The notes under the pieces: model-generated | Database searches by the model: none | Told to the model about the DNA's origin: nothing | The model's input: only the letters and a program-made list of their open reading frames with translations | Shown: in pieces, positions 1-12,718 of the stretch | Numbering within the stretch: position 1 is the first letter of the stretch | Layout: each line of letters opens with the position of its first letter | Position numbers and translations under genes: made by a program | Origin: Fusarium oxysporum f. sp. lycopersici 4287 | Taxonomy: Eukaryota > Ascomycota > Sordariomycetes > Hypocreales > Nectriaceae | NCBI RefSeq assembly: GCF_000149955.1 | Contig: NC_030999.1 | Location: 1,075,846-1,139,845 of the forward strand | Direction of reading: 5' to 3' | DNA: 64,000 nucleotides

Positions 1-1628
1 CCGACTGGCTGACCGCTGGTAGTACCGTCTACTTTTCCTACCATCCTGGCCGTTGATAAGCGTCCTAGTACACGTATGTAATCCTCACATGCTCTTCTAC
101 GTTCCTGAGTCTCGTCCGTTGATCTTTCCATCCCCTCCATGATCTGCCTTAACATCTCGAGTCCCTTTTCCATTCGTTGTAGGTCAATTGGATTGGACAG
201 CAAACCTCGAAATGAAATGAAAAATGCCAGATTAATCTGGTTGCCGATAGTTAAAGGAGATCCCTTTCCCAGCTGCCCGGCCTTTAGCTCAGGGGCGCTT
301 TGAGTCAGTGAGAGAGCCTCCTTCGGCTTTAATTGCTCAATGTAAAACCAAGCGAGGTTGAACATCTCCAAGATCGTTTCCGGGTGTTCTGGCCCCAGTA
401 CCTCTCTCTTAGACTTCAGCACACTCTTCATCATTTCCTCCGCTTCCTTGAAGTGTTTTTCTTTCCGCAACATTATGGCCATGTGGTGTGAGTGGGAAAT
501 CAAAGCAGGATGGTCAGCACTCACAACCTTCGCCATCCTTTTCAAAACATCCTCTAGCATTGGCTTCGCTTCTTTGTAACCATCATGTAGGGCACAGGCA
601 CTAGCAAGGCGGCTTTTTGATTCGAGCGTTCTGATGTCCCCCTCGCCGAACAGCTTACACTTTTGTTCTATCACATTCTCTCTTATCCGTAAGGCTTCCC
701 GAAAGGAACCCGTTCTTTCATAAGTCAATGCCAGTTTTTCCAGAGCAGTCAGTGCGTCGATTTCGCCTTCATCCACGATATTCTTTAATTGCTCAATTAC
801 CCTGTCTCTCAATACCTTGGCCTCTTGATAGCGGCCTTGAATGAGGTATATGTACGCCAGATTAGCCGTTGAAATCAGTGTTCTTGCGGGATCCTCTTCT
901 GGGGCGCTCCTTCTCGTTTTGAGGACCTCGAGCTGCAGTCGTTCAGCCTCAAAACACTCATCAAGATCAACAAGAGTACTTGAGAGGCTTTCCAAGCAGT
1001 CCAATGTGTTTTCGTGTTTGTTGCCAAGAAGCTTATTGTATGTCCCCCATAGTTGGCAGTAAAGAACCTTTGCCTCTTGTTGACGTCCTTGTTGACGAAG
1101 GTACAAGGCCAGGTCTTGCCGTGAGCGCAAGGTATTGAGGTCGTCCTCTCCCAGCACCTGTTCCATGATTTCAATGGGCTCGAGCAAGATTCGGCTTGCT
1201 TCTTGGGGTCGACCGCCCTTGGAACGGAGCCGCGCCAAATCCCGCCATAAAACAGGCGTGTCAAGATGCCGCGCCTCATGTTGATCTGTTCGTGCTCGCA
1301 TCGCCTCGATAATCATGTGTCTTGCCTCGTCTAAGCGATTTTGTTCCTCATAGATTGAGGCTAGGCTCAACTTGGTAGCGCCCATGTCGAGTTGGTTTTC
1401 TCGACTTGGTGGGCGTTTTTTCTTAACCTCCAAGACCTCGCTCACAAGAGATTCAGCCATTTCGTAACGGCCTTGCTGCTTGTACGTTTCGGCGAGAACA
1501 GTTTTGCGTTCAAGTTCGACGGCTGTGTCGTCAAGCATGATAGCCGACGTAGAACCTTTTCTTTCCCCCCATTTACCTAATTCCAATTGTACGTTGTCTG
1601 AAGCTTTGTTGGTATCCGGATCCGACAT
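1..1628 (-). CDS. Tetratricopeptide (kinesin light chain-like) repeat protein, C-terminus off-window
   Basis: A minus-strand frame is open from an ATG at 1626-1628 to the window edge (about 542 codons), so the C-terminus is missing. The translation is rich in TPR-like helix pairs of the kinesin-light-chain type: about every 42-44 residues a segment reads like LA..Y..QGRYEEA, often preceded by VLG.EHP.T.. (clear at about 460-350 and 1150-1090). Such repeats are protein-protein scaffolds and in fungi are the usual C-terminal sensor of NB-ARC/NACHT NLR-like proteins. No P-loop is visible in this part. A CAG acceptor at about 1645 could join an upstream exon, so the true start may lie further right. 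Family assignment is solid; function unknown. Confidence 0.75.
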   Translation of the reverse strand, partial: MSDPDTNKASDNVQLELGKWGERKGSTSAIMLDDTAVELERKTVLAETYKQQGRYEMAESLVSEVLEVKKKRPPSRENQLDMGATKLSLASIYEEQNRLDEARHMIIEAMRARTDQHEARHLDTPVLWRDLARLRSKGGRPQEASRILLEPIEIMEQVLGEDDLNTLRSRQDLALYLRQQGRQQEAKVLYCQLWGTYNKLLGNKHENTLDCLESLSSTLVDLDECFEAERLQLEVLKTRRSAPEEDPARTLISTANLAYIYLIQGRYQEAKVLRDRVIEQLKNIVDEGEIDALTALEKLALTYERTGSFREALRIRENVIEQKCKLFGEGDIRTLESKSRLASACALHDGYKEAKPMLEDVLKRMAKVVSADHPALISHSHHMAIMLRKEKHFKEAEEMMKSVLKSKREVLGPEHPETILEMFNLAWFYIEQLKPKEALSLTQSAPELKAGQLGKGSPLTIGNQINLAFFISFRGLLSNPIDLQRMEKGLEMLRQIMEGMERSTDETQERRRACEDYIRVLGRLSTARMVGKVDGTTSGQPV

Positions 1629-4600
1629 CGCGGTCGATTCGGCAATACGGTAGTCTGCGAGGTTACAATGAGAAGATTTGGAAGACCAAGTCCCAGAGAC
1701 TCTAGGCGTGGCAGTCTTTTCAGGCGGTCTCGCAGGGATAAATGTCATACGATCTCTCCATTCTCCATTCTCCAAGGCAGCTATCCAACCTCTTTTGCCT
1801 CAGGCATCAATGCAGTTGAGTCGCGGAAGATGTGCCCTTCATCTCTCACCAATCAGATAGCTCATGTACGCGCTACTGCCCGAAACGTTTGTCATGTTAC
1901 GACCCAAGCGGGCAAGTCATGTGGGACCATGTTTCCACCAATCAAAACTAACCAGACCCACAAACTCACCAACGGCGTCATCTTGGACTTCGGCTTGGTA
2001 AATTATGGGAAAACACGAAGTACCCTATAGGCAGTATTTTTCAGCTATCCCCTTCCTACTCAGGCACCGGATCACATCTTCTACTGCGGAAAAGTACCAC
2101 CGCGTCTTCGGGTGAGGCTGTCCCCATCACCGAATGCAGCAATCAATCTAGCAACAGGGAGAGATTTCACCAAATTCGTCGACCTTTCCAAGGACAGCTC
2201 GTTCTTTGGAAAGATATGCCCTCGTTATTAGGCAACGGCGACCAGAGAAGCACTCGCGACTCTCCTACCGTCCCTATCTTCTGCACGTCTCTTTTGTACA
2301 GATTTTGTTTCTTTCTTTGTCTCTCTCTTATCTGTTTTTCGACCAGATGAGGGGCGTTGCAGCGCCCTTCATCTGGTCGGGATCAACTTGAGGCAGTCTC
2401 AAACTGCCGCACGCATAGGCTGATCTCTGCCTTCCTAATATCAGGCTCCAAGAAGCGGCTGCGATGTGCCAGCTGCGCCTTGTCATCCCGCTGACGGGTA
2501 ACAGGCTCGATAGAATGCGCCATTTGTGCCGATGATATGCTGGATGGAGTACGGTTCACTGACGCGTTTGCAGAAATTGGACGCCATAGGAAAGACTAAT
2601 TTCGCGTGGCGAATGACTAATCCTCTATGGCCAATAGCATTCCTGTAATTAGCGTGTAGATATGTTCCGATTTCTCTAGCTCAGCACGTCCTGTGCTCCA
2701 GTAGGGGACTTTCGGGGCCTATGGCCCCCCGGACGAAAAACTACACATAACATAACATAACATATCCCCTTCCTGCTCAGTCTCTATCATGATCGTCTAC
2801 ATCATTATAACAATCAAACTGTTGTAGGGCTGTATAGTGGACGAGTCGCTCACGCGACCCATCAATGTCAAAAGCTCAAAACCGCGAAACCTCGTAATTT
2901 CTCTTCTCTAAGCTTTAGTCCAATACATTCGTTCCACCTACCTAATTTCTGCCATCACAATTATGATTAGCAGCCGATGGCGAACCTTTCCAGCACTAAC
3001 GTTCGCTACACATGATGTTTCGCAAGGCAGAGAAAGCTCCACAACACACTTGCCTCCTCCCCGAACCTTTGAGCACTAAATGCCCATCAAGGAAATATTC
3101 GGACTTTTCCAGGGTTAGCAATTGAAGTAAATAGAGAGCAAGGGTATATGGTCTAGACAGTACAAGAATGAATAGAGGTTACAGAGACAAAGAAGACTTG
3201 AATGGAAATATACCCGTTCGAGTGGGAGACATTGTGCCAGGATGGGGCAGGCAAAGAGGATAGGAAACAAGCCCCGTCTCCATAGTTATCAGGTGTCTCG
3301 AGCAGCTGTTGAAATGACTAGTTTGATTAAAACACTTTTTTACTAGGGCACTAGCCAGTTTCGCAGTTTGTTCGACGGTTTAGCCAGCCTTTCACAGGCC
3401 CGTCGTGCGATTCCTTACTCTTACATCTGAAGCAAGAAAACGTCCACCTAGTACCGGCGAAAGATCAGGGCCGTGCTTAGCGAGGCATTGCAAACGGGCG
3501 CCTGCGGTCGCTGGCTTACCGGATGGTTGTTGAGATTGCCTCGTTCCCCAGTCCCGTATTGCTAAGATACGGTTCGGCATTGTTCCATTTGCTCCGGCGA
3601 TTGACAATCCCTGCTTGCATTGTCAGCCCTGTTAAACTAGCCTGTCAGTTTCGGTAGGTAGAAAGGACGTAACGGCGTGACCGACGCGGGATCCTCGCAT
3701 TAGCTGGTGGTGGGGAAGGCGGCCATAATCAGCCGCCAAAGTATGCAGCGGCCGGTATGTGACGTCGAAACAAGCGAGCTTAGACACACTAGTTATAATA
3801 TGCATTTTTCTATTTCCAGCCGCGCACAACCAGGCTGTAGTGCTTTTGTCGCCGATACTCAACGTCCCTTGTCCCAGGCCCCTCTATGGTTGTGCAACCA
3901 TCCGGTAAGCTGAAGATGAAAACTCTGCTGTCGAGAAAATAGGGGTTTTGTGGCCATCCCTTCATTCAGGCACGGTACTGATTTGTGAGGTACGACGAGG
4001 GAATCTGACCCATGAACCCAACATACACGTGTCTTGTTAAAGTCTACGACTCCTAACGGTTTCTGCAATTCAACAAAACCCGCCTGGACTGTTTATGACC
4101 GTCAACTTGTCATTCCGCCAGCCAGAGTCTTCAACATCTACAGCATCAAATGCTTGGCACCATATGCAAAGATCCTCTCCGGAACCAGCGACTGCGACGT
4201 GAAAAGCCTGTTAGGCTAACATATAACTGCGTCTTTCCTTTCTTCGGCCGATAGCTTTATCCAACGTTTTACCTTGTCTGAGCGGTCACTTGGCCTGATT
4301 GCTCCAAGACTCTGATCTATCGCGCAGCCAGCCGCAAACCAGATGCAGTAACTGCATACTTCGTATCTGTTCAATACGGCCAGCAACAAGAAGGATACCC
4401 TATCGCTCGCTCCGCCTGCATCAATCTCCATCGCCCTCGAATGGAGGACCAAAGGTGCTCTCTACCCTCGATCTCGACACTCCTTTGTTTGGACGATGCC
4501 AGCTCGTCTTTGAACAAGTCCTCTCCGACTTCATGGCAATATTGTCCTCCCGTCGAAGGTCAGTGACGCTACTAGCTCAATATGTGCCTGATTGACGTAC

Positions 4601-4780
4601 ATTCTCATAGTCTCTCAGTCGTCACGTAGCCGTGGCCAAGCCGGATCAGGATGGACCCAACCCCCCCGGCGCGGACCTCCTCCCACGCCTCCTATGAGCA
4701 CAGATGCTTCATTCAAAGGCTGCAGCTTCCCTTCTACGAGATCACTCAGCCGGTCATGCTCAGGTTCGGTACCAAGACTG
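1629..4780. other. Intergenic, no gene recognised
   Basis: No supportable gene on either strand. Open frames here are under 130 codons, mostly lack ATG starts and show no recognisable domain. The stretch holds a short CATAA pentamer run at 2745-2764. Confidence 0.5.
2745..2764. repeat. CATAA pentamer run (first of two)
   Basis: About four copies of the pentamer CATAA/ATAAC. The same pentamer recurs at 13735-13759, where it is flanked by a 14-bp direct repeat. Confidence 0.8.
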
Positions 4781-4786
4781 TGCTGT

Positions 4787-5405
4787 GACGTGACCACGCC
4801 ACCACTCAAAGCTGGTGCGCACTGTCAAACGTCGATAACAGCTCTTCGCCAAGCGACACTCCCTGTTCTTGCTCCACGTCTTCCAGGAACACATCACGCA
4901 GAACACGCCAACACAGCAGTGCAAATGTTCCCCCACCGTTCAGGCACCTGAGAGGACGAATACACGAGCCTCCCAGGTATGAGCCTCGTGTAAGCTGGAA
5001 GTGCACAAGAACTAACAGCAGTTAGGCGTGCGACAACTGCCGGAAGCTGAAGGCCAAGTGCGATGACACGAAACTATGTACAACTTGCAAGAAAAAAGGT
5101 GCTGAATGCAAATACCGTGACCCGGTGCCTAAGCCGTAGGTTTCAAGGGATTCACATTATCTTGATATCAAAACTAAGAATTGTTGACAGGACGGATAAA
5201 GCTCAAGTAGACATTCTAGAGGCCATCGGTTCTATTCACACCACACTTGACTCGGCCATGATGTACCTAGGGCGATTTGATGAGAGATTGATCAAGATAG
5301 AATCCTTCTTGCTAGGATCGCCCTCTGTCACCAATGGTGCTTCTACCAACCCAGCGAACTTCATAGCCACACCCGTACCACAGAAAAGCCTTTCAGGTAC
5401 CTCAT
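4787..5405 (+). pseudogene. Zn2Cys6 (GAL4-type) transcription factor fragment
   Basis: Bases 5026-5138 encode a binuclear zinc cluster: six cysteines spaced as in ACDNCRKLKAKCDD followed by C..C and C, with the basic RKLKAK segment. A GTAGGT...ACAG intron (about 5138-5191) leads into TDKAQVDILEAI and a predicted coiled coil, the usual linker-dimerisation region. Upstream, a Ser-rich frame ends in EPPRYEPR and can join the cluster in phase through an unusually short 36-bp intron (4990-5025, with a CTAAC branch point). That upstream frame begins right after a TGA near 4784 with no ATG, and the downstream frame stops at 5405 without the usual fungal-specific middle homology region. I read it as a decayed or truncated regulator; DNA binding could only persist if an upstream exon supplies a start. 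Confidence 0.55.
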
Positions 5406-8400
5406 GATGAGCGGCGTAGAGCCTTCAGCGTACACAACAACATGAAGCGCCATGAGAAGCGCTTTCACAGGTCCGATTTAATCGGCACGGATTCGCGGTT
5501 GAGAAATATATGTTCAAATGACGCGACCGTCTTACAACAAGGGACGATTTGGAGAAGAAGCCTCTGGCGATTGTGCCTCCGAGACCGAGAGTGAGCAGGA
5601 TGATAAGACGGCTTGAAAGATCCGGTCAAGGACAGTTTGCTCGGAAGTCTGGCGAAGTGGATAGTACGGCTCCTCAACGATGGGATGTCATCCTGAATAG
5701 GAGGCTGGAGGGTACCAGAACAATGCAGTGGCGTCCAGGGTTGGTTTCTCGTCCAATGTCGACTGATCCGTTATTTCAACAGTGAGATAGAAGACCAAAA
5801 AAAAAAAAAAAAGAAACAAACATGGAAGAGCAAACGCGAGATTTATCGTACATAGGCTTCACATTGGTGCAGGTTGCGTACACCGCCAACGGCGACGTGA
5901 TAATACCAGCGGAAGCACCTCCATCTTTACTGGATGTCGACGGTAATGAGCTGATCCGTCTCCATGCTAATCTTGCAGGTGTTAAATGCATCGTCCCTGA
6001 TGAGAAGCCAATGGCAAAGTCCAAGACGTCCCGTTCCATCAATTAATGATTGCGACTCGAATCCCAGCATGACCATCTCAGGTAGTGGCAGTGTTTTGAT
6101 CCTTTATGACTAATTCTCAATTGCCAACTATGGTCGCAAAAACCCTATACGTAAAGGTCAGCCAGCTGTCAAACTTCCTCGCGAGTACAATCAAAAGTGG
6201 CCCGAGGAAGAAGTCACTGCATGCCATGATGCTTGACGCATCTTTCAACGTAATCTCCAAGCCAAAGAGCCGTGCACTGATCCTGACTGCTGCCATCCAT
6301 GCCAACCAGTCTGGTCATGGCGCAGAGTCTCCCGCTGCCGGCGGCCCTCTCAAGACACTTCCCATTCATACCGGTACTCTTGTTATGTTTACAGTGTACT
6401 TCTCTACTGCCATGTGTTTGGTGAAAAGGGGAAGTAGGTGTTGGTGAAGGTGTCGGCTTGGTAAGAGCGACTGAGGTTATATTAATCGTTGCTGCGAAGC
6501 GCGCGTTATTGAAGTCCGTTTTGAGACCTGGTCGTCCCAGTTTCGAATATAAAGTTCCTAATCTGCTTGGGAATAAGATCAGTCCTGTCTTCCTGTATAT
6601 GCGGAAGACGAGGGTATGTCAGCAACAATTCTCTGCGGCAAGCCGGGCTCGGATCGTGTTGGAGCCGACAGTTTAGGTGAAAGCGGTCAAAGCTATCGGT
6701 TTGCAAGAAAAAAAATTTCTAGCTTTATTTGGTCCCAGTCCTGGGGCTCAGCGACAGCCGTGATCTCGCATTTAAACCATCACGTCCGAAATAAGCTCTC
6801 GGCGGATGTATCCCGCTCATCCCCCGCCGCCTCTCATCCCTCTCTTCACCCCCTCCCATGAAAAAGAAATCCAAAGTAGAAAAACAAAATGGTATAGACA
6901 CAGGATATGACAGTACAGTAAAGATCAAAATAGATTGTCCTTTTTTTTTTTTTTTTTTCTTTCACTTTCTTTGGTTTATACCGCACCGAAACTTTAGCCA
7001 GAGGCGTTTTGATTGTACAGACGCTTCTCACCATTCATACAGCGTGAATGTACTCTTGCTGACAACTAACGTCTATGCTATGATCGAAAAGCGCAACGCG
7101 ATTCCTCTAAGGCAGATAATCAATCCCGTCCTCACCTCCACATGCTGGTCTTCTCCAACATAGTCCAGAAACAGTCGTTATGGTCTACAGATGGACTTTA
7201 CAGTATTCTTTCTAGAGTGTCCAGAATCTGACCTCAGGATCTCACGGCCTCGATGGAATGAAGTAGATAGATGCTCAGCTCAGCTGCTCTAAAAATAGGT
7301 CGAGCATGGCCCGGCTCGTGCAGTTCTATTCTACAACGTACGCCACGGAAGTTACTCTTCAATTTCTCAAGACGGTGGCCGTCGGCCATGTCAGGAAATA
7401 TAGGTTGAAAAAGCACGGCGCCATACCTCTCCACCATGTCGTAAGTCTTGCCAGTGGGCGAACATAATTAGAAAACGATTTCATCCAATGTTATCGATAA
7501 CATCAGCAAGGCCCCAACTCTGGCTTTTTGCCATCATGTCTTGATTTAGAACATGATACTCGCTGGCTACAAGAGCGCTAATATGCCAGGTTTCTTCTCG
7601 AGCTGACAAGAGCACCACGGGTCGCGGAAGCTAGCAATGGAGGCCTGCATAAAGGCCCAGTTCCTAATAGTACAAGGGAGCCCGCATGAGGACGCACGCC
7701 ATATAACCAAGTTACTCTGCTTCCAGTATAAGTTACACATCATTTTGCTAGGCTCCATCTGTACAGCTCTCTGGTACCTGATCGATGCTTTTGCTCGCAT
7801 CCGATTCGTCTGATCCCCCTGTAGTAATGGGCTTGAATTCGCGAACGCTTACATACGCGTCCAGGATTTCCGTTCTCGAAGTAGCATTCGAGAAGTAGAG
7901 AGCCAAGGCTAGATCCAGTCTGCAGGTACAACTACCCAATATCTTGGTGTGAGGGTATGTTAGAGAAAAACATGGCTGTTCTGTTTTCATGTGTTCGTCA
8001 TGAATCATGCCATCCAAAAACATCCAACCTCCCAAAAAGAGTACCGAGGAGATACACGTTCAAGAGCTCTCAGACCACGACTGACTGATCACTATGTAGC
8101 CATACGAAATGACGTACAAGTTCAATCAAAGGTACATGTTCTGGACGGATAAAGCAATGGATGTCGCTAGGTCTAGACGAATACCAACTTCTCATACCTC
8201 CTCAAGCAAACTACTTGGGGTCTAGTCGAGCTTATCTCATGGGCAATAGAGACTCCATTGCTAAGCAACCCATTTTCTGACAGTCAAAGACACGAGTGTC
8301 TATCAATCTCTTGCAGTGAGATTCGACTTTCTGCTCTGGTGATTTCATCATGGCTATTAATGTAGACATGCCATGCATCTGGGGCTCATACATTTTCACG

Positions 8401-9329
8401 AACGTTGCTTTCCTTTAGTTTCAGCCGAATACGTTCCAAGATGAGCGGTACTGCAGAAGCCATTAGGCCGGGGGTACATCGCTGATCCCTCCAAAAACAA
8501 GCACATTTCTGGTGGCCCAAGCGGACCAAACACACTACCTGTTTTCTGACTCAGCCACGGATGGCGACATTCACATCCCGCTTCTCAAGGACCCCTATAA
8601 CGCTAGCTTGCAGGTTGTGACTGCGTTTCTCGTTCCAGAATGCTAAAAATACGCGCGAAAGGTAGCAGGCAGAAATTCTGGTGCAGTATTGAAGGTGGCT
8701 TCTCTATAAGGGAAGTTATCTTCAATCCGTCCCCGGTCGAGCCCGAGTTGACGCTGATACGACTGAGTGTTTGGTGGCTGATTGTAGTGGCCAGGGCAGG
8801 GGGGAGACAATTGCGCTGACAAGAAAAGTGGCCGTCTCTCCATTCGACATGATGGGGAAGATCTCTTTAGGTGACACGGAACGTGGGGGCGGCGGCCCGC
8901 AATGGGTCCAAAGTCCAGACCCGCTGACGACTGTTGCTGCTAGTTATGTAAGCTACGACGACACCTGGGACACGAATACAGTGGTGCACCGCCGACAAAC
9001 AAGGAGAGCGGTAGTGATACTGCATCAATGGATGGGTGTACTAGAGTCACTGTACCGACTCCAGCACCCCGTATTCAGTAGGACCGCTGCCTTGTCTGTC
9101 TCATTGCTCTACGGGAGTCTGGCCAATGACGCCAGCCAGCTACTTCATGCAGGGATGTGCCAAGATATCAAATATAGTTCCTGCGCTAGCCAACACGATG
9201 GAGTGCCTTTTTCCTGCTCACTTGCTGACCAAAACATCATCAAGAAACGACACACTCGGCAAAAACAGTATTTTGGCTTCACGATAAGAAACCAGGGACG
9301 TTTGTCTTCTACTTGAATCCCGTCTGTTT
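5406..9329. other. Gene-poor stretch with short frames and homopolymer runs
   Basis: No recognisable gene. The only ATG-started frame worth noting is 5822-6046 (+, 74 aa), just after an A-run at about 5797-5813; it matches nothing I know. A T-run lies at about 6941-6958. Minus-strand frames around 7748-8035 have no domain I recognise. Fragments may be relics of the regulator upstream. Confidence 0.4.
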
Positions 9330-9861
9330 CGGTGATGTTCCTTCCACAGTTGCTCTTCAGGCCATGTTCCAACAGCTTGTCTATCAAGATCGCCGAGCAT
9401 TACAGCATGCATACGATCAGACAAACCTTGAACCCCAATGGATCATATAAACGATTGCAGAAGCCTTCAGCGGGAAGGTTGTCTACATCATGACTGATGA
9501 TCTTGATGCTTCTAAAGTATTGAAGATTCCCAGTTGGTTACAACTTGAAGGTTCCACTCCGTCATCTCGCCCAGAAGCTTCTTTCAAGTTTCTCATCCAT
9601 TTGGAGAAGAGCAGAGTTCCCGACTCTGAAGATCTCTTGAATGGATGTCCCACCATCGATCTTGACATAGATACACCTCAGCCCCGAATGAGGGAGACGT
9701 GTATCGAACGTGAATCGAAAGAGATTTGCTGGATGTTCAGCCAGCCCGAAGAAGTGCTTCTTGAGCTGGTTGATATAATCACACCCGTTGAAGAAGGTTT
9801 GTTCATCTTGTGTCCCTATGTTCCACAAATCATAAATCTGATTCGCGTCTCGCGATATTGA
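9330..9861 (+). pseudogene. NACHT-like ATPase remnant (STAND/NLR-type)
   Basis: The plus-strand translation resembles the middle of fungal NACHT proteins: ALQAMFQQLVYQ (helix after the P-loop), an in-frame stop near 9448, then AFSGKVVYIMTDDLDA, which looks like a Walker B strand with its DDLDA acidic end, then KFLI..., CPTIDLDIDTPQP and IEREVKEI-like ESKEICWMF, as in the winged-helix/HETHS side of these ATPases. There is no P-loop upstream in any frame I could read, and the reading frame is interrupted and ends at 9861. The assignment rests on motif order, not on an alignment, so it is tentative; it is not a functional gene as it stands. Confidence 0.4.
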
Positions 9862-11789
9862 ATCACCAGAGAAGGCACGACAATACCTGGATCAGCTGAT
9901 GAGCCAGCTGACTTTCGCTGGATTCGAGCAGGAATTTGGGCGGATAAAGCAAGAAGAGGCAGTCGCGCTATTAGACATCCGGAAACTATTCATCGACGCC
10001 TAGCCAAGTATCTAAACAACATCCGCGCATTGGCAATTATGGCTTGAGAGAGATCTGGGAAGTCGTATGTGCCGTTATCCCAGAGCGGGCAACTACCTTG
10101 TGCGACAAGGTCGTGGAGAATTGATAAAAGCTTCTTTTCGAGCAAGGGTGCAGCTTGTATGTCGTGATATCAAATGGGGAGTTTGGTCTCTGACTCCTTC
10201 TTCCAGTCTTTGATGTGCTTTCGTAGGCTCCGCTGGAGCTATAACGACCTTTATAGCTCATCCGCGCAAGGGCAGGTTCATTAACTGAACACCTTGGTTC
10301 AGGCTCTTGCTCCAGGCACGCTCACTCGTAGTGAAGCGTGCTGCGTAGCCAATGGGTTGCACATCTCGATTTCTGTCTTCTAAGAGGTGTTTGCTTTAGA
10401 TATTGTATGTAATTGGAGAGTCGAATAGAGTACTTTGAACTGGACGGAGGCAATACTACCGAGGCTAATCTTCAGGCAGGTTCAGAGGATTCGCCATTGG
10501 CTGCAAACAGGAAGCCTAATATTTGTACCCTGGGGTCTTTATTAAGGTTTCGTTTGCAGTGGAGGTGATCAGCAACCAGCAGGGGCAGGGGTGCCATGCA
10601 GTATGTAAGAAAATCAAGCCAGATAAAACAGGGGTCACTATTGCCTTGATCCGATTGTGGCGACAGGGGTCAGAGGCAGTAGTCACGCCCTCTCCTAGCC
10701 CGACTCTCATTCTGATTTCTGCACTAGGCAAAGAAGAGAGCCTTGCATCTGGACAGAATCCCTCCGAGATCTGGGATCCTGCGGCCTCAACTTGGAGCCG
10801 CCTAGGATGGCAGAATTATAAGCAAACTGTCTTTCATAATGCTCTCTGGAGAGATTTGGAAGCGGTAGATAGCCGGGCTGGATCACATTGGCAACTTCTT
10901 CCTTCAGGTTGCCATTCGGAACTTTCGTCAGTTCACCCGTAGCTGTTACAACCAAGTTCAGAGCATTTTTGGAAAGGAATTGAAAATGTAGGTGCTGGAA
11001 ACACTGATGTCAGCAGCCCCCTGGCTTTTGGCAGTTCGCTTTGCTTCGAGAGGCCAAGGCGATTAGAGAAGCAGGCGGGGAGGCAGAAAATATCTCTATA
11101 TACATTTATAGGAACATGCAAGTAAAATACTGTAAATACTCAGTGATAGCTTTTTCCTTTTCAATTATGTATAGGGATAGCCGTAATCCTGGAGACGGTC
11201 CCTATTTATCGCCGAATGCCCATCTCCCCGGTAGCATTAAAAATACTAGTCTTTTTGCTCCCGTCTCATCATGGTCTTTGGATTCACGCCGTTAGTTTCA
11301 ATGGATTGACTTTTCAGATTATACTAATACATTTGGCATTTCCGAGGTTTCGACAATCTTTACACTCTTCTGTCAGATGAAGTACCATTGTCCCTCTCTT
11401 CGCAATCTTCGTCATTCTTTGTTGCTTCGGGACAGCGTTGAATGCTAGGTCGGATGAAGGCAGACTCCGTAATCTCCTCGTTACATTCGTTGCATGTAAT
11501 CTGCTATTTAATGTTTTAACACATAGTGCCGGCTTTAATCTTAAGTTTAAAGAATAATGATACATATAAAGTTTTGTAGTGAAGAAGGAGAGTTCGATGC
11601 GAATGGGAGGGAACTTTCCTTTTATAGCGTTCAGCGCGCCTTACGCTTTCCATGCCACCAACACAAGAACACTTTGAGGAAGATGAATATGATGTCTATC
11701 ATCGGATCCGGCACGGCGACTGAGAGTGTGTAGTAGTCTGTCGCGGCGCCACGACAAGATATGATGGACCGGATCATCATGTAAAGCAT
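9862..11789. other. Intergenic, no gene recognised
   Basis: Only short frames (longest about 139 codons at 10523-10942, starting at a non-ATG codon) without recognisable domains. Confidence 0.45.
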
Positions 11790-11960
11790 GTGAAGGGCGG
11801 AGAGACAACAAGAATGTCCCGTGCACAGAAATGGAAGCGACAGGGATGCCGCATGAAGCAGGGTTCATCCGTCTTCCCCGAACCACCCCATAATCTGGAG
11901 GCCGGAGTTGGGGACACGCCACCAGCGGCTAGAACGGGCCTCCGGGCTGTAGGTGAATAT
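11790..11960 (+). repeat. Dispersed promoter-proximal repeat, copy 1 (short)
   Basis: The core at about 11835-11945 (GGATGCCGCATGAAGCAGGG, then TCCGTCTT, then CTGGAGGCCGGAGTTGG and GCGGCTAGAAC) aligns with 43715-43825, 49200-49310 and the inverted copy near 43540-43640. It points towards the plus-strand gene(s) that follow at 12341-13498. Confidence 0.6.
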
Positions 11961-12397
11961 GAGACATATTGGGCAATCTCTCAGTTGGACATGGGAGATC
12001 AGCCAATGATGAGTGCCTATGTACGCTAGTTGAGGTCCATTTTTGGTCTTGCAAGGGGATGATAACATACAGCCAGGCTCTCTTTTTGGTCCTGGCACCA
12101 AAAGTCGCGTTCGCAGCCCCACTCGCTTGTATCAAGAATGATTGGTCTAGGTGCATCCAACAGACGCGGCTTTAAACCTGTGACTCTGCGGCAAGTCTAG
12201 ACGACTAAAGATAAATACTGGGTAGGTTCACCATTCGCTTTCGTCTCGATGATCACATGCTCATAGATATTCTTCCCACTCAGCATACAATCTGGCCTTC
12301 TCGCACCCTTCCTGCCCACCCTCAGTTTTGAACACCAAGATGCCTACCACGCGTCGCCAAGCCCAGGAGAAGCGACGTCGGGGCGGAAGGATGCTAC

Positions 12398-12607
12398 TTG
12401 CATTGCCGAACGGTTGGCGCTGCCGGACTCGCCATACCCCATACTGCTGCTGACGCCTTGCCAGAAATTAAAGATGAAATAGTCACGCTTCTCAACCGAA
12501 TGCCGAAAGGAAGAACCTTTGTCTTTCAGCCTAAAAAAGCCCAGTACTGCTGCACTGACTGTAGGGAAGTAGAAATGAGGCAGAGCACGAAGAAAGAGAA
12601 GGAATAG
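12398..12607 (+). CDS. Small hypothetical protein or 5' exon
   Basis: A 69-codon frame (start codon at 12398) containing a C-C-x2-C cluster and a Lys/Glu-rich C-terminus. An alternative ATG at 12341 in another frame begins MPTTRRQAQEKRRR, a common type of fungal N-terminus, after an A-rich Kozak-like context. Both may be 5' exon material of the gene ending at 13498, but I could not find a splice that keeps frame. No function can be assigned. Confidence 0.25.
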   Translation: MHCRTVGAAGLAIPHTAADALPEIKDEIVTLLNRMPKGRTFVFQPKKAQYCCTDCREVEMRQSTKKEKE

Positions 12608-12718
12608 TGGTCGCCTTGGACCCTTACGTAATTGTCGAGAGACTACAATAAGTCTTGGCAGCACTCATACACCTACTTGACGAAACACCTTATTTGCCCG
12701 TTCCAGCTGAAGGATTAC

